A DNA stretch of 64,000 bases from Bacillota bacterium (GTDB taxonomy: Bacteria; Bacillota; Clostridia; Acetivibrionales; DSM-1351), in NCBI GenBank assembly GCA_023441625.1, contig JAEZOA010000148.1, positions 1 to 64,000 of the forward strand, written 5' to 3'. Each line of letters starts with the position of its first letter. The stretch's first letter is position 1. The notes beneath the pieces are model-generated. The model saw nothing but the letters and a program-made list of their open reading frames with translations. It did not search any database and was not told the DNA's origin. A program made the position numbers and the translations under genes. Below, one piece after another: positions 27,607-37,916 of this stretch.

Positions 27607-28536
27607 CAGGTTATTTATTCTAATGATAGTAAAAACTATTTTGAATTTAATACAGGTGTTGGTCTTGGTAATTTTGATGGCCTACATATTGGACATATGG
27701 CTCTTATTAATACTTTAATTAGGGAGGCTCAACTAAATTGTTTAGCTTCAGTTGTTTTTACTTTTAAAAGGCATCCGGAAAATATACTTAGGAAGAAACT
27801 TATTACTCCTTTATTATTAACTGAACAGAAAAAGGTAGATTTACTTAGTGAAATATCGTTGGATTATCTATATTTTAATGAGTTTAATGAGGAGTTTTCC
27901 AGACTTACACCTGAGGAGTTTGTGAGAGATGTTTTAGTAAATAGACTTCATATAAAGTTAGCTGTAGTAGGCTATGATTACAGATTTGGCTTTAAGGGTG
28001 AGGGAGACATAGCCCTTCTAAAGGAATTAGGGAAAAAGTATTGTTTTAAGGTAATAGTTATTTCACCTATTAAATGTGACAATCAAATTATTAGTAGTAC
28101 TAAAATAAGAGAGTGTATTATAAATGGTGAACTCGAGGCTGCATATCAACTTTTGGGAAGAAATTATTCTATTACTGCAGAAGTAGTAAGTGGAAGGAGA
28201 ATCGGAAATACAATTGGTTTCCCTACAGCTAATATCCACCCTGAGAGATTTCTTGTTTTACCAGCAAACGGAGTATATATTACAAAGACCTTACTTGGAG
28301 GAAAGCTTTATTATAGCATGACAAATGTTGGCTATAATCCTACCTTCGAGAATAATATGCATAAAACAGTAGAAACCCATATAATCGATTTTAATAAAGA
28401 TATTTATGGAGAAAAAATAGAGGTATTCTTTTTGAAAAAAATCAGAGATGAGATAAAATTTGAAAACGTTGATTTATTAGTTCAACAAATATCAAAGGAT
28501 ATGAAGGAAACAAGAGAATACCTTGGTATAGAGTGA
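27604..28536 (+). CDS. ribF: Bifunctional riboflavin kinase/FAD synthetase
   Basis: A 310-aa enzyme making FMN and then FAD. The N-terminal adenylyltransferase domain shows GLGNFDGLHIGH, and the C-terminal flavokinase domain has GRRIGNTIGFPTANI near residue 200. I chose the ATG at 27604, which gives a family-like N-terminus. The frame is open upstream to 27529 only because the hairpin repeats lack stops. How its start is reached from the distant ribosome site is discussed under the hairpin element. Confidence 0.95.
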   Translation: MQVIYSNDSKNYFEFNTGVGLGNFDGLHIGHMALINTLIREAQLNCLASVVFTFKRHPENILRKKLITPLLLTEQKKVDLLSEISLDYLYFNEFNEEFSRLTPEEFVRDVLVNRLHIKLAVVGYDYRFGFKGEGDIALLKELGKKYCFKVIVISPIKCDNQIISSTKIRECIINGELEAAYQLLGRNYSITAEVVSGRRIGNTIGFPTANIHPERFLVLPANGVYITKTLLGGKLYYSMTNVGYNPTFENNMHKTVETHIIDFNKDIYGEKIEVFFLKKIRDEIKFENVDLLVQQISKDMKETREYLGIE

Positions 28537-28542
28537 TTAAAA

Positions 28543-30918
28543 ATGAAAAAATATAAAATCACTATTACTGGAATAGTTCAGGGAGTGGGCTTTAGACCTT
28601 TTATTTATAACTTGGCTATGAAGCTCGGATTAAAGGGTTGGGTCGGGAATGAAAACAGTGATGTAATAATTGAAATAGACGCATATAAAAATCAATTGAT
28701 TAACTTAGTGGAACAGATAAGGGAAAAGGCTCCTATTTTGTCTAAAATAGAGTCTATTTGCTATGAAGAATTACCTTTTGTGGGTTTTACTGATTTTACC
28801 ATAAGACATAGTCAATTAAATGCTAAAAGCCATATTTTCATTTCACCTGATGTGTGCACCTGTGAGGATTGCATTGCTGAATTAAAAAATCCCCAGAACA
28901 GAAGGTATATGTACCCCTTCATAAATTGCACTAATTGTGGCCCTAGATTTACCATAATTAGAGATATTCCATATGATAGAGATAAGACTACAATGAGTAG
29001 CTTTGAAATGTGTGATAATTGTCACAAAGAGTATACTACTCCTTCTGATAGAAGGTATCATGCTCAACCTGTAGCTTGCCATAATTGTGGACCTAGTTTA
29101 AGAATAGTTGCTTCAAATGGTGAATTTATTTCTAAGTCCCAAATGACTAGTAAGGAATGTATAGAATTTATAACAAGAGTTATAAAAGATGGGGAAATAG
29201 CAGCAATAAAAGGGATTGGGGGATATCATCTTGCTTGCGATGCCTTAAATGAGGAAGCGGTAAACAGACTTAGAAACAGAAAGCATCGTGATGACAAACC
29301 TTTTGCGGTAATGATGAGAAATATAGATGTAGTTGCTAAGTACTGTAAAATGAACGACAAAGAACTGCAACTGCTTAAGTCTCCTGCAAGCCCAATAGTA
29401 TTGCTTGAGAAAAAAGAGAACATGAAATTACCTGTTCCAATAGCCCAGCTTAATAGATACCTTGGTGTAATGCTACCATATTCCCCGATACATCACATAT
29501 TGTTTGAGCAGGAGGGGTTTCCAGAGGTTATTGTTATGACAAGTGGAAATCTAAGCAGTGAGCCAATTTTCTATAAGGATGATGAAGCGATTAGTGGCCT
29601 TATTGGTATAGCAGATGCATTTTTGACAAATAATCGAGATATTTATATACGAACAGATGATTCGGTTACAAGAGTTTTTGATGATAAAGAATACATTATT
29701 AGGCGTTCAAGAGGCTATGTTCCAAAGCCAATCACAATAGACGTGCATAAGCTTTTGGATATAGATGGAAAAATTGAAATACCAGAGGTTCTTGCCTGTG
29801 GTGGAGAACTTAAAAATGTTTTTTGCTTAAATAAAAAGAACCTATTTTATTTGAGTCATCATATCGGAGACTTAGAGAATGAGAGCACAAATGCTGCATT
29901 TGCAAGCAGCATTGAGCATTTTAAGAGATTATTTGATATTTCACCAAAATATATTGCATATGATTATCATCCAAACTATTTCTCTTCTCAGTATGCTTTG
30001 AAACAGGAAGAAGGATATAAAATAGGTATCCAACACCATAAAGCACATATTGCTTCCTGTATGGCAGAGAATAAGTTGTCTGGTAAAGTAATAGGAGTTT
30101 CCTTTGATGGAACTGGCTTTGGAGAGGATGGTAATATATGGGGAGGGGAATTCTTCAAGGGAGGGTACTATGGGTTTGAAAGAGTTGGACATATGGAGTA
30201 TGTTAGGATGCCCGGGGGAGATTCGGCTATAAAACATCCCTGGAGAATGGCTGTAGGGTATTTATATTGTGCAAATATGACTCAAATGCTTGAAGAGAGA
30301 CGTTTATTAAGTGATATTAATCAGAATGAAATTGCTTTTACATTGAAAATGTTAGACCGAAAACTGAACTGCCCTCAGACCTCAAGTATGGGTAGGTTTT
30401 TTGATGCAGTATCGGCTTTGCTTGGAATAAAAACTGATATAAGCTATGAAGGTCAAGCTGCAATAGAACTGGAATATTATGCGCATAGGAATTGTTCACA
30501 GCCATATGATATTGAAATAAACAGAGAGGATAGTTCTTCTCTAGCTACAATTGATAAAACAGTTGAGGACTATAAAAAAACAGCATTTACTGTAAAAACG
30601 AGTGGTATTGTAAAACAGATTGTAGAAGACATACAAGCCAGTCATAGCATAGAGTATATTTCTTCTCGGTTTCATTCAACCATTGCTGAAATAGTTTTGC
30701 AGGGCTGTGAAAAAATAAGGGATAACAGCAATTTGAATTCTGTAGTTATCAGCGGTGGAGTATTTCAAAATATAACATTATTAAATAAGAGCGTTGATAG
30801 GCTTAGGGAAAATGGTTTTGAAGTATTTACACATACTGAGGTACCTTCTAATGACGGCGGAATTGCCTTAGGGCAAGCCATGATGGCATTAGCAGAGATT
30901 GCAAAAAAGCAAATTTGA
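28543..30918 (+). CDS. hypF: Carbamoyltransferase HypF
   Basis: A 791-aa hydrogenase maturation protein that turns carbamoyl phosphate into the cyanide-ligand precursor passed to HypE. The acylphosphatase domain (GIVQGVGFRPFIYNLA) spans about residues 1-90. Two Cys4 zinc-finger units follow (CEDC, CTNCGPR, CDNC, CHNCGP), then a YrdC-like domain and a C-terminal Kae1-like domain with HHKAHIASCMAE. It starts at ATG six bases after ribF. It heads hypF-hypC-hypD-hypE and implies a [NiFe]-hydrogenase elsewhere. Confidence 0.97.
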   Translation: MKKYKITITGIVQGVGFRPFIYNLAMKLGLKGWVGNENSDVIIEIDAYKNQLINLVEQIREKAPILSKIESICYEELPFVGFTDFTIRHSQLNAKSHIFISPDVCTCEDCIAELKNPQNRRYMYPFINCTNCGPRFTIIRDIPYDRDKTTMSSFEMCDNCHKEYTTPSDRRYHAQPVACHNCGPSLRIVASNGEFISKSQMTSKECIEFITRVIKDGEIAAIKGIGGYHLACDALNEEAVNRLRNRKHRDDKPFAVMMRNIDVVAKYCKMNDKELQLLKSPASPIVLLEKKENMKLPVPIAQLNRYLGVMLPYSPIHHILFEQEGFPEVIVMTSGNLSSEPIFYKDDEAISGLIGIADAFLTNNRDIYIRTDDSVTRVFDDKEYIIRRSRGYVPKPITIDVHKLLDIDGKIEIPEVLACGGELKNVFCLNKKNLFYLSHHIGDLENESTNAAFASSIEHFKRLFDISPKYIAYDYHPNYFSSQYALKQEEGYKIGIQHHKAHIASCMAENKLSGKVIGVSFDGTGFGEDGNIWGGEFFKGGYYGFERVGHMEYVRMPGGDSAIKHPWRMAVGYLYCANMTQMLEERRLLSDINQNEIAFTLKMLDRKLNCPQTSSMGRFFDAVSALLGIKTDISYEGQAAIELEYYAHRNCSQPYDIEINREDSSSLATIDKTVEDYKKTAFTVKTSGIVKQIVEDIQASHSIEYISSRFHSTIAEIVLQGCEKIRDNSNLNSVVISGGVFQNITLLNKSVDRLRENGFEVFTHTEVPSNDGGIALGQAMMALAEIAKKQI

Positions 30919-31107
30919 TAGAGTCTCTAACATTTTTAAATGTAATTAACAAACTAAAACAGCGATTTTTCCCAACTCTTGCAATTGAAAAGTGGGTTTG
31001 CAGGGTATATACTAGTGCTAGAGTAAGAGGAATTAAAGCAATTAATAATTTAATCAGTTGACAGAATTTTTATGTTAAAATTCTCAATTATAAATAGCTG
31101 CTACTAA

Positions 31108-31170
31108 TAAATACTAACTCAACTTTCTCAGTTGTTCTAACTTATCAATGGAAAGTTGAGTAAATACTAA
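31108..31170 (+). repeat. Small palindromic element (family B, copy 1) with 10-bp flanking repeat
   Basis: A 43-bp inverted repeat with arms CTCAACTTTC (31118) and GAAAGTTGAG (31151) is flanked on both sides by a perfect TAAATACTAA (31108-31117 and 31161-31170). This is the layout of a small non-autonomous transposable element with target duplication. A related copy is at 57601-57655. It lies just upstream of the hypC ribosome site. The rest of 30919-31107 shows a weaker hairpin near 30970 and nothing else I can support. Confidence 0.75.
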
Positions 31171-31188
31171 TAAATGGAGGATAAAAAA

Positions 31189-31413
31189 ATGTGTTTAGGA
31201 TTACCTGCTAAGGTTTTGAGCATTAATGGAGATAGTGGTATCGTTGAGACAATGGGAGTATCTAGCACCATTTCAATAGAGCTACTTGAAGGTGTAAAGG
31301 TTGGTGATTATGTATTAGTGCATGCTGGGTGTGCTATTCAAGTGCTTGATGAGGAAGAGGCATTAAAAACAATAGAAATATTCGATGAAATTAAGGAGCT
31401 GGGTATTAAATGA
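31189..31413 (+). CDS. hypC: Hydrogenase maturation chaperone HypC/HybG family
   Basis: A 74-aa chaperone that carries the Fe(CN)2CO unit with HypD to the hydrogenase large subunit. I chose the ATG at 31189 so that the protein begins MCLGLPAKV with the essential Cys2. The GGAGG at 31176 is then its ribosome site. An in-frame ATG at 31174 would bury Cys2. The stop overlaps the hypD start by four bases (ATGA). Confidence 0.95.
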   Translation: MCLGLPAKVLSINGDSGIVETMGVSSTISIELLEGVKVGDYVLVHAGCAIQVLDEEEALKTIEIFDEIKELGIK

Positions 31414-32501
31414 CAGTGAGAAACTATATAGATGAATTCAGAGACAAGGCTGTAATAGAAAAAATTATTGACAGCCTGAACACTTATTCCGGTCGGAATA
31501 TAAAAATTATGGAAGTGTGTGGTACGCACACAATGGCTATCTCCAGGTATGGGCTCAGATCCTTATTGCCAAAAAATATTGAACTTTTTTCTGGGCCAGG
31601 CTGCCCAGTGTGTGTTACGCCTACCTCATATATCGATTCTGCTATGGAGCTTGCAGACAACAGGGATATTATTATTACAACATTTGGCGATATGATGAGA
31701 ATACCTGGAAATCAGTATACATTACTTTATAAGAAGGCAAAAGGATGCAACGTTCAAATGGTTTATTCTCCTTTAAATGCAGTTGATTTAGCGAGAGAAA
31801 ACCCAGATAAGGAGGTTGTTTTTTTGTCAGTAGGTTTTGAAACTACAACTCCAGTAATTGCCCTTTCTTTATATAAGGCAAAATGTCAGGGGATAAATAA
31901 TTATTCTGTTCTTACAGCAAATAAGACAATGCCAGAGGCTATTAAAACCCTTGCAGGTGATAGAGAACTGGCTATTGATGGTTTTCTTTATCCAGGTCAT
32001 GTTGCTGCGATAATTGGTACAGACTTTTTTTCTTATATTGCGTATAATATGGAAAAGGCTGGTGTAGTGGCTGGCTTTGAGCCATTGGATATTTTATATT
32101 CAGTAAATACATTATTAAAAAATATTTTTGAAGGAAAAAGTACTCTAGAAAATATGTATTCTAGAATTGTTACAAAAGAAGGAAATATTAAGGCTCAGGA
32201 AAAGATGTATGAGGTTTTCAAACCTGCTGATGCTGTATGGCGTGGGATAGGAGTTATTCCAAATTCAGGACTGGAACTTCGGGATGAATATAAGGAGTTT
32301 GATGCGGCTAAAAAATTCGGTATTCTTGCTAAAAATAGTCCAGAGCCCAAAGGCTGTCAGTGTGGCGAAGTTCTAAAGGGTAAGAAAAGGCCCTCAGATT
32401 GTAAGCTTTTTAAGACTAGATGTACGCCAGAAAATCCAGTAGGAGCATGTATGGTATCCTCAGAGGGAACATGTGCTGCTTACTATAAATATGGGGAGTA
32501 A
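31410..32501 (+). CDS. hypD: Hydrogenase formation protein HypD
   Basis: A 363-aa iron-sulfur scaffold that builds the Fe(CN)2CO centre. The conserved blocks CGTHTMAISRYG and GPGCPVCVTP lie in the N-terminal third. The C-terminal cysteine cluster, with CQCGEVL, CKLF and GACMVSSEGTCAAYY, binds the [4Fe-4S] centre. Translation is coupled to hypC. Length is normal. Confidence 0.97.
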   Translation: MTVRNYIDEFRDKAVIEKIIDSLNTYSGRNIKIMEVCGTHTMAISRYGLRSLLPKNIELFSGPGCPVCVTPTSYIDSAMELADNRDIIITTFGDMMRIPGNQYTLLYKKAKGCNVQMVYSPLNAVDLARENPDKEVVFLSVGFETTTPVIALSLYKAKCQGINNYSVLTANKTMPEAIKTLAGDRELAIDGFLYPGHVAAIIGTDFFSYIAYNMEKAGVVAGFEPLDILYSVNTLLKNIFEGKSTLENMYSRIVTKEGNIKAQEKMYEVFKPADAVWRGIGVIPNSGLELRDEYKEFDAAKKFGILAKNSPEPKGCQCGEVLKGKKRPSDCKLFKTRCTPENPVGACMVSSEGTCAAYYKYGE

Positions 32502-32577
32502 ATATTAAATATAAATATTGCTATTTTCAATGCTACAAATACTATTATTATAGATTTACGGAGGCAAACAACTAAAA

Positions 32578-33588
32578 ATGGAAAATATAATTACTTTAGC
32601 TCATGGAAGTGGTGGTTCAGCTACATTAAAGCTAATTGACCAGGTTTTTAAAAAACACTTTAAGAACGATATTCTCTCTCAAGGAGATGATTGTGCTAAA
32701 ATAAATTTAGAAAATACAAGCAATATAGTTTTTACCACCGACAGCTTTGTTATAACTCCTATATTCTTTAATGGAGGAAATATTGGCAAGCTTGCTGTTT
32801 GTGGTACTGTAAATGATTTAGCAACTAGTGGTGCGACACCATTATATCTAAGCTGTGGATTTATTATTGAAGAAGGCTTTAGCATAGAGGAATTAGAGAA
32901 AATTGTAGAATCCATGGCCGATACTGCTCGTGAATGTGGCGTACAAATAGTAACAGGAGATACAAAGGTGGTACCGAAGGGAGCAGTTGATAAAGTATTT
33001 ATTAATACCTCTGGTATTGGAATTGTTCCTGAGGGCTTATATATTTCCGGAAATAATGCAAAAGTAGGGGATAAGATTATTATTTCTGGTACAATAGGTG
33101 ATCATGGAAGCTCAATTCTTTTAGAAAGAGAGAATATGGGGTTTGAAGCTCAAATACAGAGTGATTGTGCTCCTCTTTCTAGCTTGGTACAAGAAATGCT
33201 AGAGCTTACCTCTGATATTCATGTTCTTAGGGATCCTACTCGAGGCGGAGTTGCTACTACACTTAATGAGATAGCCACACAAAGCAATGTTTCAATAATA
33301 ATTGAAGAGGATAGTCTCCCTATAAAAAGAGAGGTGCAAGGAGTGTGCGAGCTTTTAGGAATGGAACCCTTGTATATGGCAAATGAAGGTAAGTTATTGT
33401 GTTTTGTACCAGCTGAAAAAGCTAATGCTGTTTTAAATATCTTGAAGAAAAATAAATATGGAATGGAATCTGAAATTATTGGGGAGGTCGTAAAATCAGG
33501 AGAACCTAAAGTTCTCTTGCGTGCCTTGAGTGGTGGAACTAGGATAATTAATTTACTTGCTGGTGATCAACTTCCGAGAATATGCTAG
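32578..33588 (+). CDS. hypE: Hydrogenase expression/formation protein HypE
   Basis: A 336-aa PurM/ThiL-like ATPase that dehydrates the thiocarboxamide on its C-terminal cysteine to thiocyanate. The LAHGSGGSATLKLI start and the TTDSFVITP metal/ATP region are visible. The protein ends exactly in PRIC, the essential terminal motif. GGAGG upstream of the ATG. The hyp genes here lack hypA and hypB, the nickel-insertion pair, which must lie elsewhere if present. Confidence 0.97.
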   Translation: MENIITLAHGSGGSATLKLIDQVFKKHFKNDILSQGDDCAKINLENTSNIVFTTDSFVITPIFFNGGNIGKLAVCGTVNDLATSGATPLYLSCGFIIEEGFSIEELEKIVESMADTARECGVQIVTGDTKVVPKGAVDKVFINTSGIGIVPEGLYISGNNAKVGDKIIISGTIGDHGSSILLERENMGFEAQIQSDCAPLSSLVQEMLELTSDIHVLRDPTRGGVATTLNEIATQSNVSIIIEEDSLPIKREVQGVCELLGMEPLYMANEGKLLCFVPAEKANAVLNILKKNKYGMESEIIGEVVKSGEPKVLLRALSGGTRIINLLAGDQLPRIC

Positions 33589-33654
33589 GGAACAAAAGAA
33601 TATAATTATCCCGTTATAAATTTAGAATTTTTTTGAAAGTGAGGAAAAAAGACT

Positions 33655-34386
33655 TTGATAATTTCTATGAAAAATCTAGGAAAGACATACAAAAACGGAC
33701 ATATTGAGGTTGAAGCACTTAGAAATGCCAATATAAATATAAGAAAGGAAGAGTTTGTTGCCATTATGGGGCCTTCTGGTTCGGGAAAATCTACACTAAT
33801 GAATATCATTGGGTGTTTAGATAAATCAACAGCTGGTGAATATTGGTTAGATGGTATTAATATTTCAACATTAAATGAGGTTCAGCTTGCCAAAATTAGA
33901 AATCTGAAAATCGGTTTTGTATTCCAGTCCTTTAATCTTCTTCCAAGAATTACTGCTCTGCAAAACGTTGAGCTTCCGATGATTTATGCAGGAGTTAGCG
34001 GTAAGGAAAGAAGAAAAAAAGCTATTAGTGCATTAGAAAGAGTTGGTTTAGCAGAAAGAATGCATCATAAGCCCAATGAAATGTCAGGAGGACAAAAGCA
34101 GAGAGTGGCTATTGCACGAGCACTAGTTAATTCCCCAGCTATTATACTTGCAGATGAACCTACTGGAAATCTTGACAGTACATCCAGCGAGGAAATAATG
34201 TCTGTATTTCAGGATTTGAATAGAGAGGGTGTAACCATTATATTAGTTACACATGAATCTGACATTGCAGAGCATACAAAAAGGGTTTTAAGATTTAGAG
34301 ATGGCTTATTAAAATCAGATACTTTAGTTAAAAATCCTATTGATGCGAAGGATATACTAAATAACTACCATCAGATAGAAGCGTGA
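33655..34386 (+). CDS. ABC transporter ATP-binding protein, MacB/LolD type
   Basis: A 243-aa ATPase with Walker [10 protein letters not shown], signature LSGGQ-like [15 protein letters not shown] and Walker [13 protein letters not shown]. The GNLDS extension is typical of the MacB/FtsE/LolD branch that powers mechanotransmission rather than classic import. It starts at TTG or four codons later at ATG. It belongs with the Yip1-like, membrane fusion and permease genes that follow. Confidence 0.93.
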   Translation: MIISMKNLGKTYKNGHIEVEALRNANINIRKEEFVAIMGPSGSGKSTLMNIIGCLDKSTAGEYWLDGINISTLNEVQLAKIRNLKIGFVFQSFNLLPRITALQNVELPMIYAGVSGKERRKKAISALERVGLAERMHHKPNEMSGGQKQRVAIARALVNSPAIILADEPTGNLDSTSSEEIMSVFQDLNREGVTIILVTHESDIAEHTKRVLRFRDGLLKSDTLVKNPIDAKDILNNYHQIEA

Positions 34387-34458
34387 TGGCTTTTACCCAT
34401 TAGCATTTCAATTAAAAGTTCAATATTTAAGAATTAAGATTATAAGGAGGATAAAACC

Positions 34459-35214
34459 TTGAACGAAAATTTACCAATAAGCAACGGAAATGATTCTGCA
34501 GCACAAATAACTTACGATTGTCCAAAAATGAATTTAATTCAAAGAATTTTAGGTGTAATCTTTTCACCGGGAAAGGTTATGCAGTCACTTGAACAAAAGC
34601 CAAGAATACTTTTTGCATTACTACTAAATATTATCACTCCAATAGTTGGAATAGTGGCTGTTTATCCAATGTTTAAAGAATTTCTAAGAATCAGCTCTGA
34701 GGCTCAAGCTGCAAGCATGAACCTAGCAATTACTGCTGAACAAATAGAAAGTACCCTGGATTTTTCAGCAATATTTGCTATAGTAGGTGTTGTTTTTGTT
34801 ATTGTTGGAAGCTGGTTTCTAGGTTCCCTGATTCTATGGGGTATTACTAAGATATTCAAGGGACAGGGTAGATATAAACAAATTCTGTCTGTTACAGGCT
34901 ATGCAGCTGTAATATCTGCTTTAGCTACAATTGCATCTATAATAACTACACAAATTACTGGTGTGTATAGTGAAATAAGCTTTACAAGTCTAGCTTCTCT
35001 TATACCGGATATGAAGGGAAGCTTTGTATATGGGGCTGCAAAGGTTTTAGAGGTATTTAGCATATGGCAATATGTTGTTATTGCAATTGGAGCAGCAGCA
35101 GTGAGCAAGCTTAGTAAAAAGAAGGTGTATTTAATAGTGACATTTATATTTGCTTGTTTAGTTATTTATTCAGGAGTCGGTGAAGTAACAGCAGCAGCTG
35201 CATTAGGACGATAA
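34459..35214 (+). CDS. Yip1-family membrane protein
   Basis: A 251-aa protein with a short soluble N-terminus and about five hydrophobic helices. The pattern IQRILGVIFSPGKVMQSLEQKP and later LGSLILWGITKIFKGQGRYKQI fits Yip1-domain proteins. It starts at TTG after AAGGAGGAT. Proteins of this type often accompany MacAB-like exporters in Firmicutes, but the function is unknown. Confidence 0.8.
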   Translation: MNENLPISNGNDSAAQITYDCPKMNLIQRILGVIFSPGKVMQSLEQKPRILFALLLNIITPIVGIVAVYPMFKEFLRISSEAQAASMNLAITAEQIESTLDFSAIFAIVGVVFVIVGSWFLGSLILWGITKIFKGQGRYKQILSVTGYAAVISALATIASIITTQITGVYSEISFTSLASLIPDMKGSFVYGAAKVLEVFSIWQYVVIAIGAAAVSKLSKKKVYLIVTFIFACLVIYSGVGEVTAAAALGR

Positions 35215-35302
35215 GATTTAGTAGGTGTGGTTTTGGAAAGAATACATTAATTATGAATATTTGGTTGGTTGAGACAATTTATACATATTTTTGGAGGAGA
35301 AA

Positions 35303-36643
35303 ATGAAAAAGAAAGTATTTATTGGGGTTGGCGTTGTTGCGCTGATTATTATTTTAATAGTAGTTGGAATAGTAAAGAACGATGGAACAGCAGGGACAGG
35401 AGCAGTATTTAGTGTTAAAACAGGTGAAATAGCAAAGGGTAATATAAGCTCATCCTTGTCTGCAAATGGTACAGTCACAGAGATTGAGAAGTCTGAAGTT
35501 TATATTGATACACCATTAAAAGTAACAAAGGTACATATTAAACAAAATGATGTAGTAAAAAAGGGACAAAAGCTAGCAGATTTTAATTTTGATGATATTA
35601 ATTTAAAGTTAGATCAGGCAAAGCTACAGAAAAGGACGCAAGAGCTTACTTTGAAGAAGCTAACTCTTATGGATACAACAGTTAGCACAACAACATCGGA
35701 GAATTCCTTAAAGACAGCTGAAAATACTTTAACATCAGCACAAAGAAGCTATGATACAGCTTTGAAGAACCGTGATAACGTCAAGGCACTTTATGAAGTG
35801 GGTGCTAAATCAAAGAGTGAGCTTGATGATGCAGAAAATTCATTGAAGGATTCAGAGACTGCTTTAAATAATGCAAAGCTTAGTCTTGAATCTCAGAAGG
35901 CAGCAATTAAGGATACAGCTAAGTCTAATAGCCAATCAACAAGCTCGAAGCAGATTGATATTGAAACTCAGAAGGTAGCAATAGAGACTACTAGCCTTAC
36001 GATAAAGGATTTAGAAAATAAAATAAATAATTACACTGCTGCAATGTACAGTACTATGGATGGTATCGCATCACAGGTAAATATTTTAGAGGGTTCCTAT
36101 ACACCAAGTGGGCAACCAGTGTTTGTAGTAGTAAATCCAAATAAATTAGAAGTTAAAATGAATATAAATGAATATAATGCAAAACAGGTTAAGCTAGGTC
36201 AAAGTGTTGACATTACTGGAGACTCTATACCTGAAACTGATAAGGTTACTGGAAAGATAAGTAGAATTTCTCCTATAGCGACAAAGAATACAACAGGTAC
36301 TGGTACAACAGAAACAGTCATTGAGGTTGTGGCTGAAATTGAAAATATTACAGCAGCAATTAAGCCAGGTATAACTGTTAGCTGTGAAATTAGAACTGTT
36401 GATATTAATAATGTTTTATCAGTTGACCTGGATATGCTCAGTACAGATAAGGATGGAAATTACTTTGTTTTTGTATTAAGTGAAGATAAAAAAACAATGA
36501 ACAAAAAGCAGATTGAGTTAGGATTTACTTCTGATATGAAGGCTGAAGTAAAAAGTGGTGACATCAAGGAGGGTAATCTTGTTGTTATGAATCCTAACAC
36601 AACCTACAAGGATGGAGCTAGAGTAAAAATAAGCGAAGATTAA
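35303..36643 (+). CDS. Membrane fusion (HlyD/MacA-like) efflux subunit
   Basis: A 446-aa periplasmic-adaptor-like protein with an N-terminal membrane anchor (VFIGVGVVALIIILIVVGIV). A lipoyl/biotinyl half-motif follows, then a coiled-coil hairpin at about residues 110-245 rich in Ala, Leu and Lys. A second lipoyl half and beta-barrel domains complete it. The ATG at 35303 follows GGAGGAG. An upstream in-frame TTG at 35291 is less likely. In Gram-positives such adaptors span the wall side of MacB-type exporters. Confidence 0.9.
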   Translation: MKKKVFIGVGVVALIIILIVVGIVKNDGTAGTGAVFSVKTGEIAKGNISSSLSANGTVTEIEKSEVYIDTPLKVTKVHIKQNDVVKKGQKLADFNFDDINLKLDQAKLQKRTQELTLKKLTLMDTTVSTTTSENSLKTAENTLTSAQRSYDTALKNRDNVKALYEVGAKSKSELDDAENSLKDSETALNNAKLSLESQKAAIKDTAKSNSQSTSSKQIDIETQKVAIETTSLTIKDLENKINNYTAAMYSTMDGIASQVNILEGSYTPSGQPVFVVVNPNKLEVKMNINEYNAKQVKLGQSVDITGDSIPETDKVTGKISRISPIATKNTTGTGTTETVIEVVAEIENITAAIKPGITVSCEIRTVDINNVLSVDLDMLSTDKDGNYFVFVLSEDKKTMNKKQIELGFTSDMKAEVKSGDIKEGNLVVMNPNTTYKDGARVKISED

Positions 36644-36659
36644 AGGCGAGGATAAATGA

Positions 36660-37874
36660 ATGAATATTATTGAAAGCTTTAAGCAAGCACTGTCAAGCCT
36701 TAGAGCCAATAAACTCCGCTCTGTTCTGACAATGCTTGGTATTATTATGGGTGTGTTTTCAGTAATCACAATTGTTGCGATAGGGAATGCTACTCAGAGT
36801 TATATGGACAATGAATTTGCAAAAATAGGTGCGAATGTATTAATTGTTTATTACAAATCGGGAACCATTACATCTAATGATGTATTAACAAGCGATGATT
36901 TCAAAACAATTGGCAAGGTTGAGGAAATAAAAAATGTTGGTGCTGATATTAGCAGGTCAGGTTCTTTAAGACTTGGTTCAAAAAATAGGTCTGCAAATAT
37001 TACTGGTGTGTCATCGCAATATAAGGACATTATACCATCTGAAATGGCACAAGGCAGAATGATAAATGATATTGATAATTTAACAAGGTCAAATGTTGTT
37101 GTTATTTCTGAGGAATTTGCACAAGTAAACTTCAAAGGTGAAGATCCTATTGGACAAAGGCTTAATGTAACATTGGGTTCGGGTAGCACGTTAAGTTTAA
37201 GGGTAGTCGGGATAACTGAAGCAGTTGATTCTCCATTTGCAGGAATGATGGACAATGAAAACCAGCCTGTAGCCTTAACTATCCCATTGACTACGTTGCA
37301 AGCCTATTATCCTTGGTCTGATCAATTGAATATGATCTATGCTACTGTTGAAGAAACAGATGATGCTGCCTTAAGGAAAATTGCGGATAAAGTTATTAGG
37401 TCTCTTGAGAATAAGCATGGAAATAAGGATAAGTATGCAGTTGAATTTATGTCAGCTTATCAGGAAATGTTAGATTCAATGCTAGGTATAGTATCAACAG
37501 TATTATTGGTCATAGCTGTTATTACCCTCGTTGTAGGTGGAATTGGCATTGTAAATATACTATTGGTTTCAGTTACAGAGCGCATAAGGGAAATAGGTGT
37601 GAGAAAAGCACTTGGGGCACGAAAGAGGGACATTGTAATTCAGTTTATTACTGAGTCAATAATGCTAACTGGAATTAGTGGTATGATAGGAATTATCATG
37701 GGAATATTGGGCGGATTTATAATATCCTCATTATTAAGCATACCGCCAGTCATAAATATTAAGGTAATAGTCCTTGCGTTTTTAGGATCCGTGACTCTGG
37801 GCTTATTGTTTGGAGTATATCCTGCAAAGAGAGCGGCGGACCTTGATCCTATTGAGTCACTTAGATATGAATAA
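36660..37874 (+). CDS. MacB-like ABC transporter permease (FtsX domain)
   Basis: A 404-aa permease with one N-terminal helix (SVLTMLGIIMGVFSVITIVA), a large extracytoplasmic MacB_PCD domain (about residues 45-255) and three C-terminal helices of the FtsX fold. VRKALGARKRDI is the conserved cytoplasmic coupling loop. It completes the ATPase, Yip1, adaptor and permease set. Substrate unknown; candidates include peptides or antibiotics. Confidence 0.93.
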   Translation: MNIIESFKQALSSLRANKLRSVLTMLGIIMGVFSVITIVAIGNATQSYMDNEFAKIGANVLIVYYKSGTITSNDVLTSDDFKTIGKVEEIKNVGADISRSGSLRLGSKNRSANITGVSSQYKDIIPSEMAQGRMINDIDNLTRSNVVVISEEFAQVNFKGEDPIGQRLNVTLGSGSTLSLRVVGITEAVDSPFAGMMDNENQPVALTIPLTTLQAYYPWSDQLNMIYATVEETDDAALRKIADKVIRSLENKHGNKDKYAVEFMSAYQEMLDSMLGIVSTVLLVIAVITLVVGGIGIVNILLVSVTERIREIGVRKALGARKRDIVIQFITESIMLTGISGMIGIIMGILGGFIISSLLSIPPVINIKVIVLAFLGSVTLGLLFGVYPAKRAADLDPIESLRYE

Positions 37875-37916
37875 ATAAATAAAAATGTTATTAATTTATT
37901 AGTTTAATGGTATATT

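Noticed and set aside
30970..30996. Weak hairpin CCCAACT/AAGTGGG after hypF as a third family B copy or terminator
   Set aside because: The arms match poorly, there is no T-run and no flanking duplication; too weak to call.
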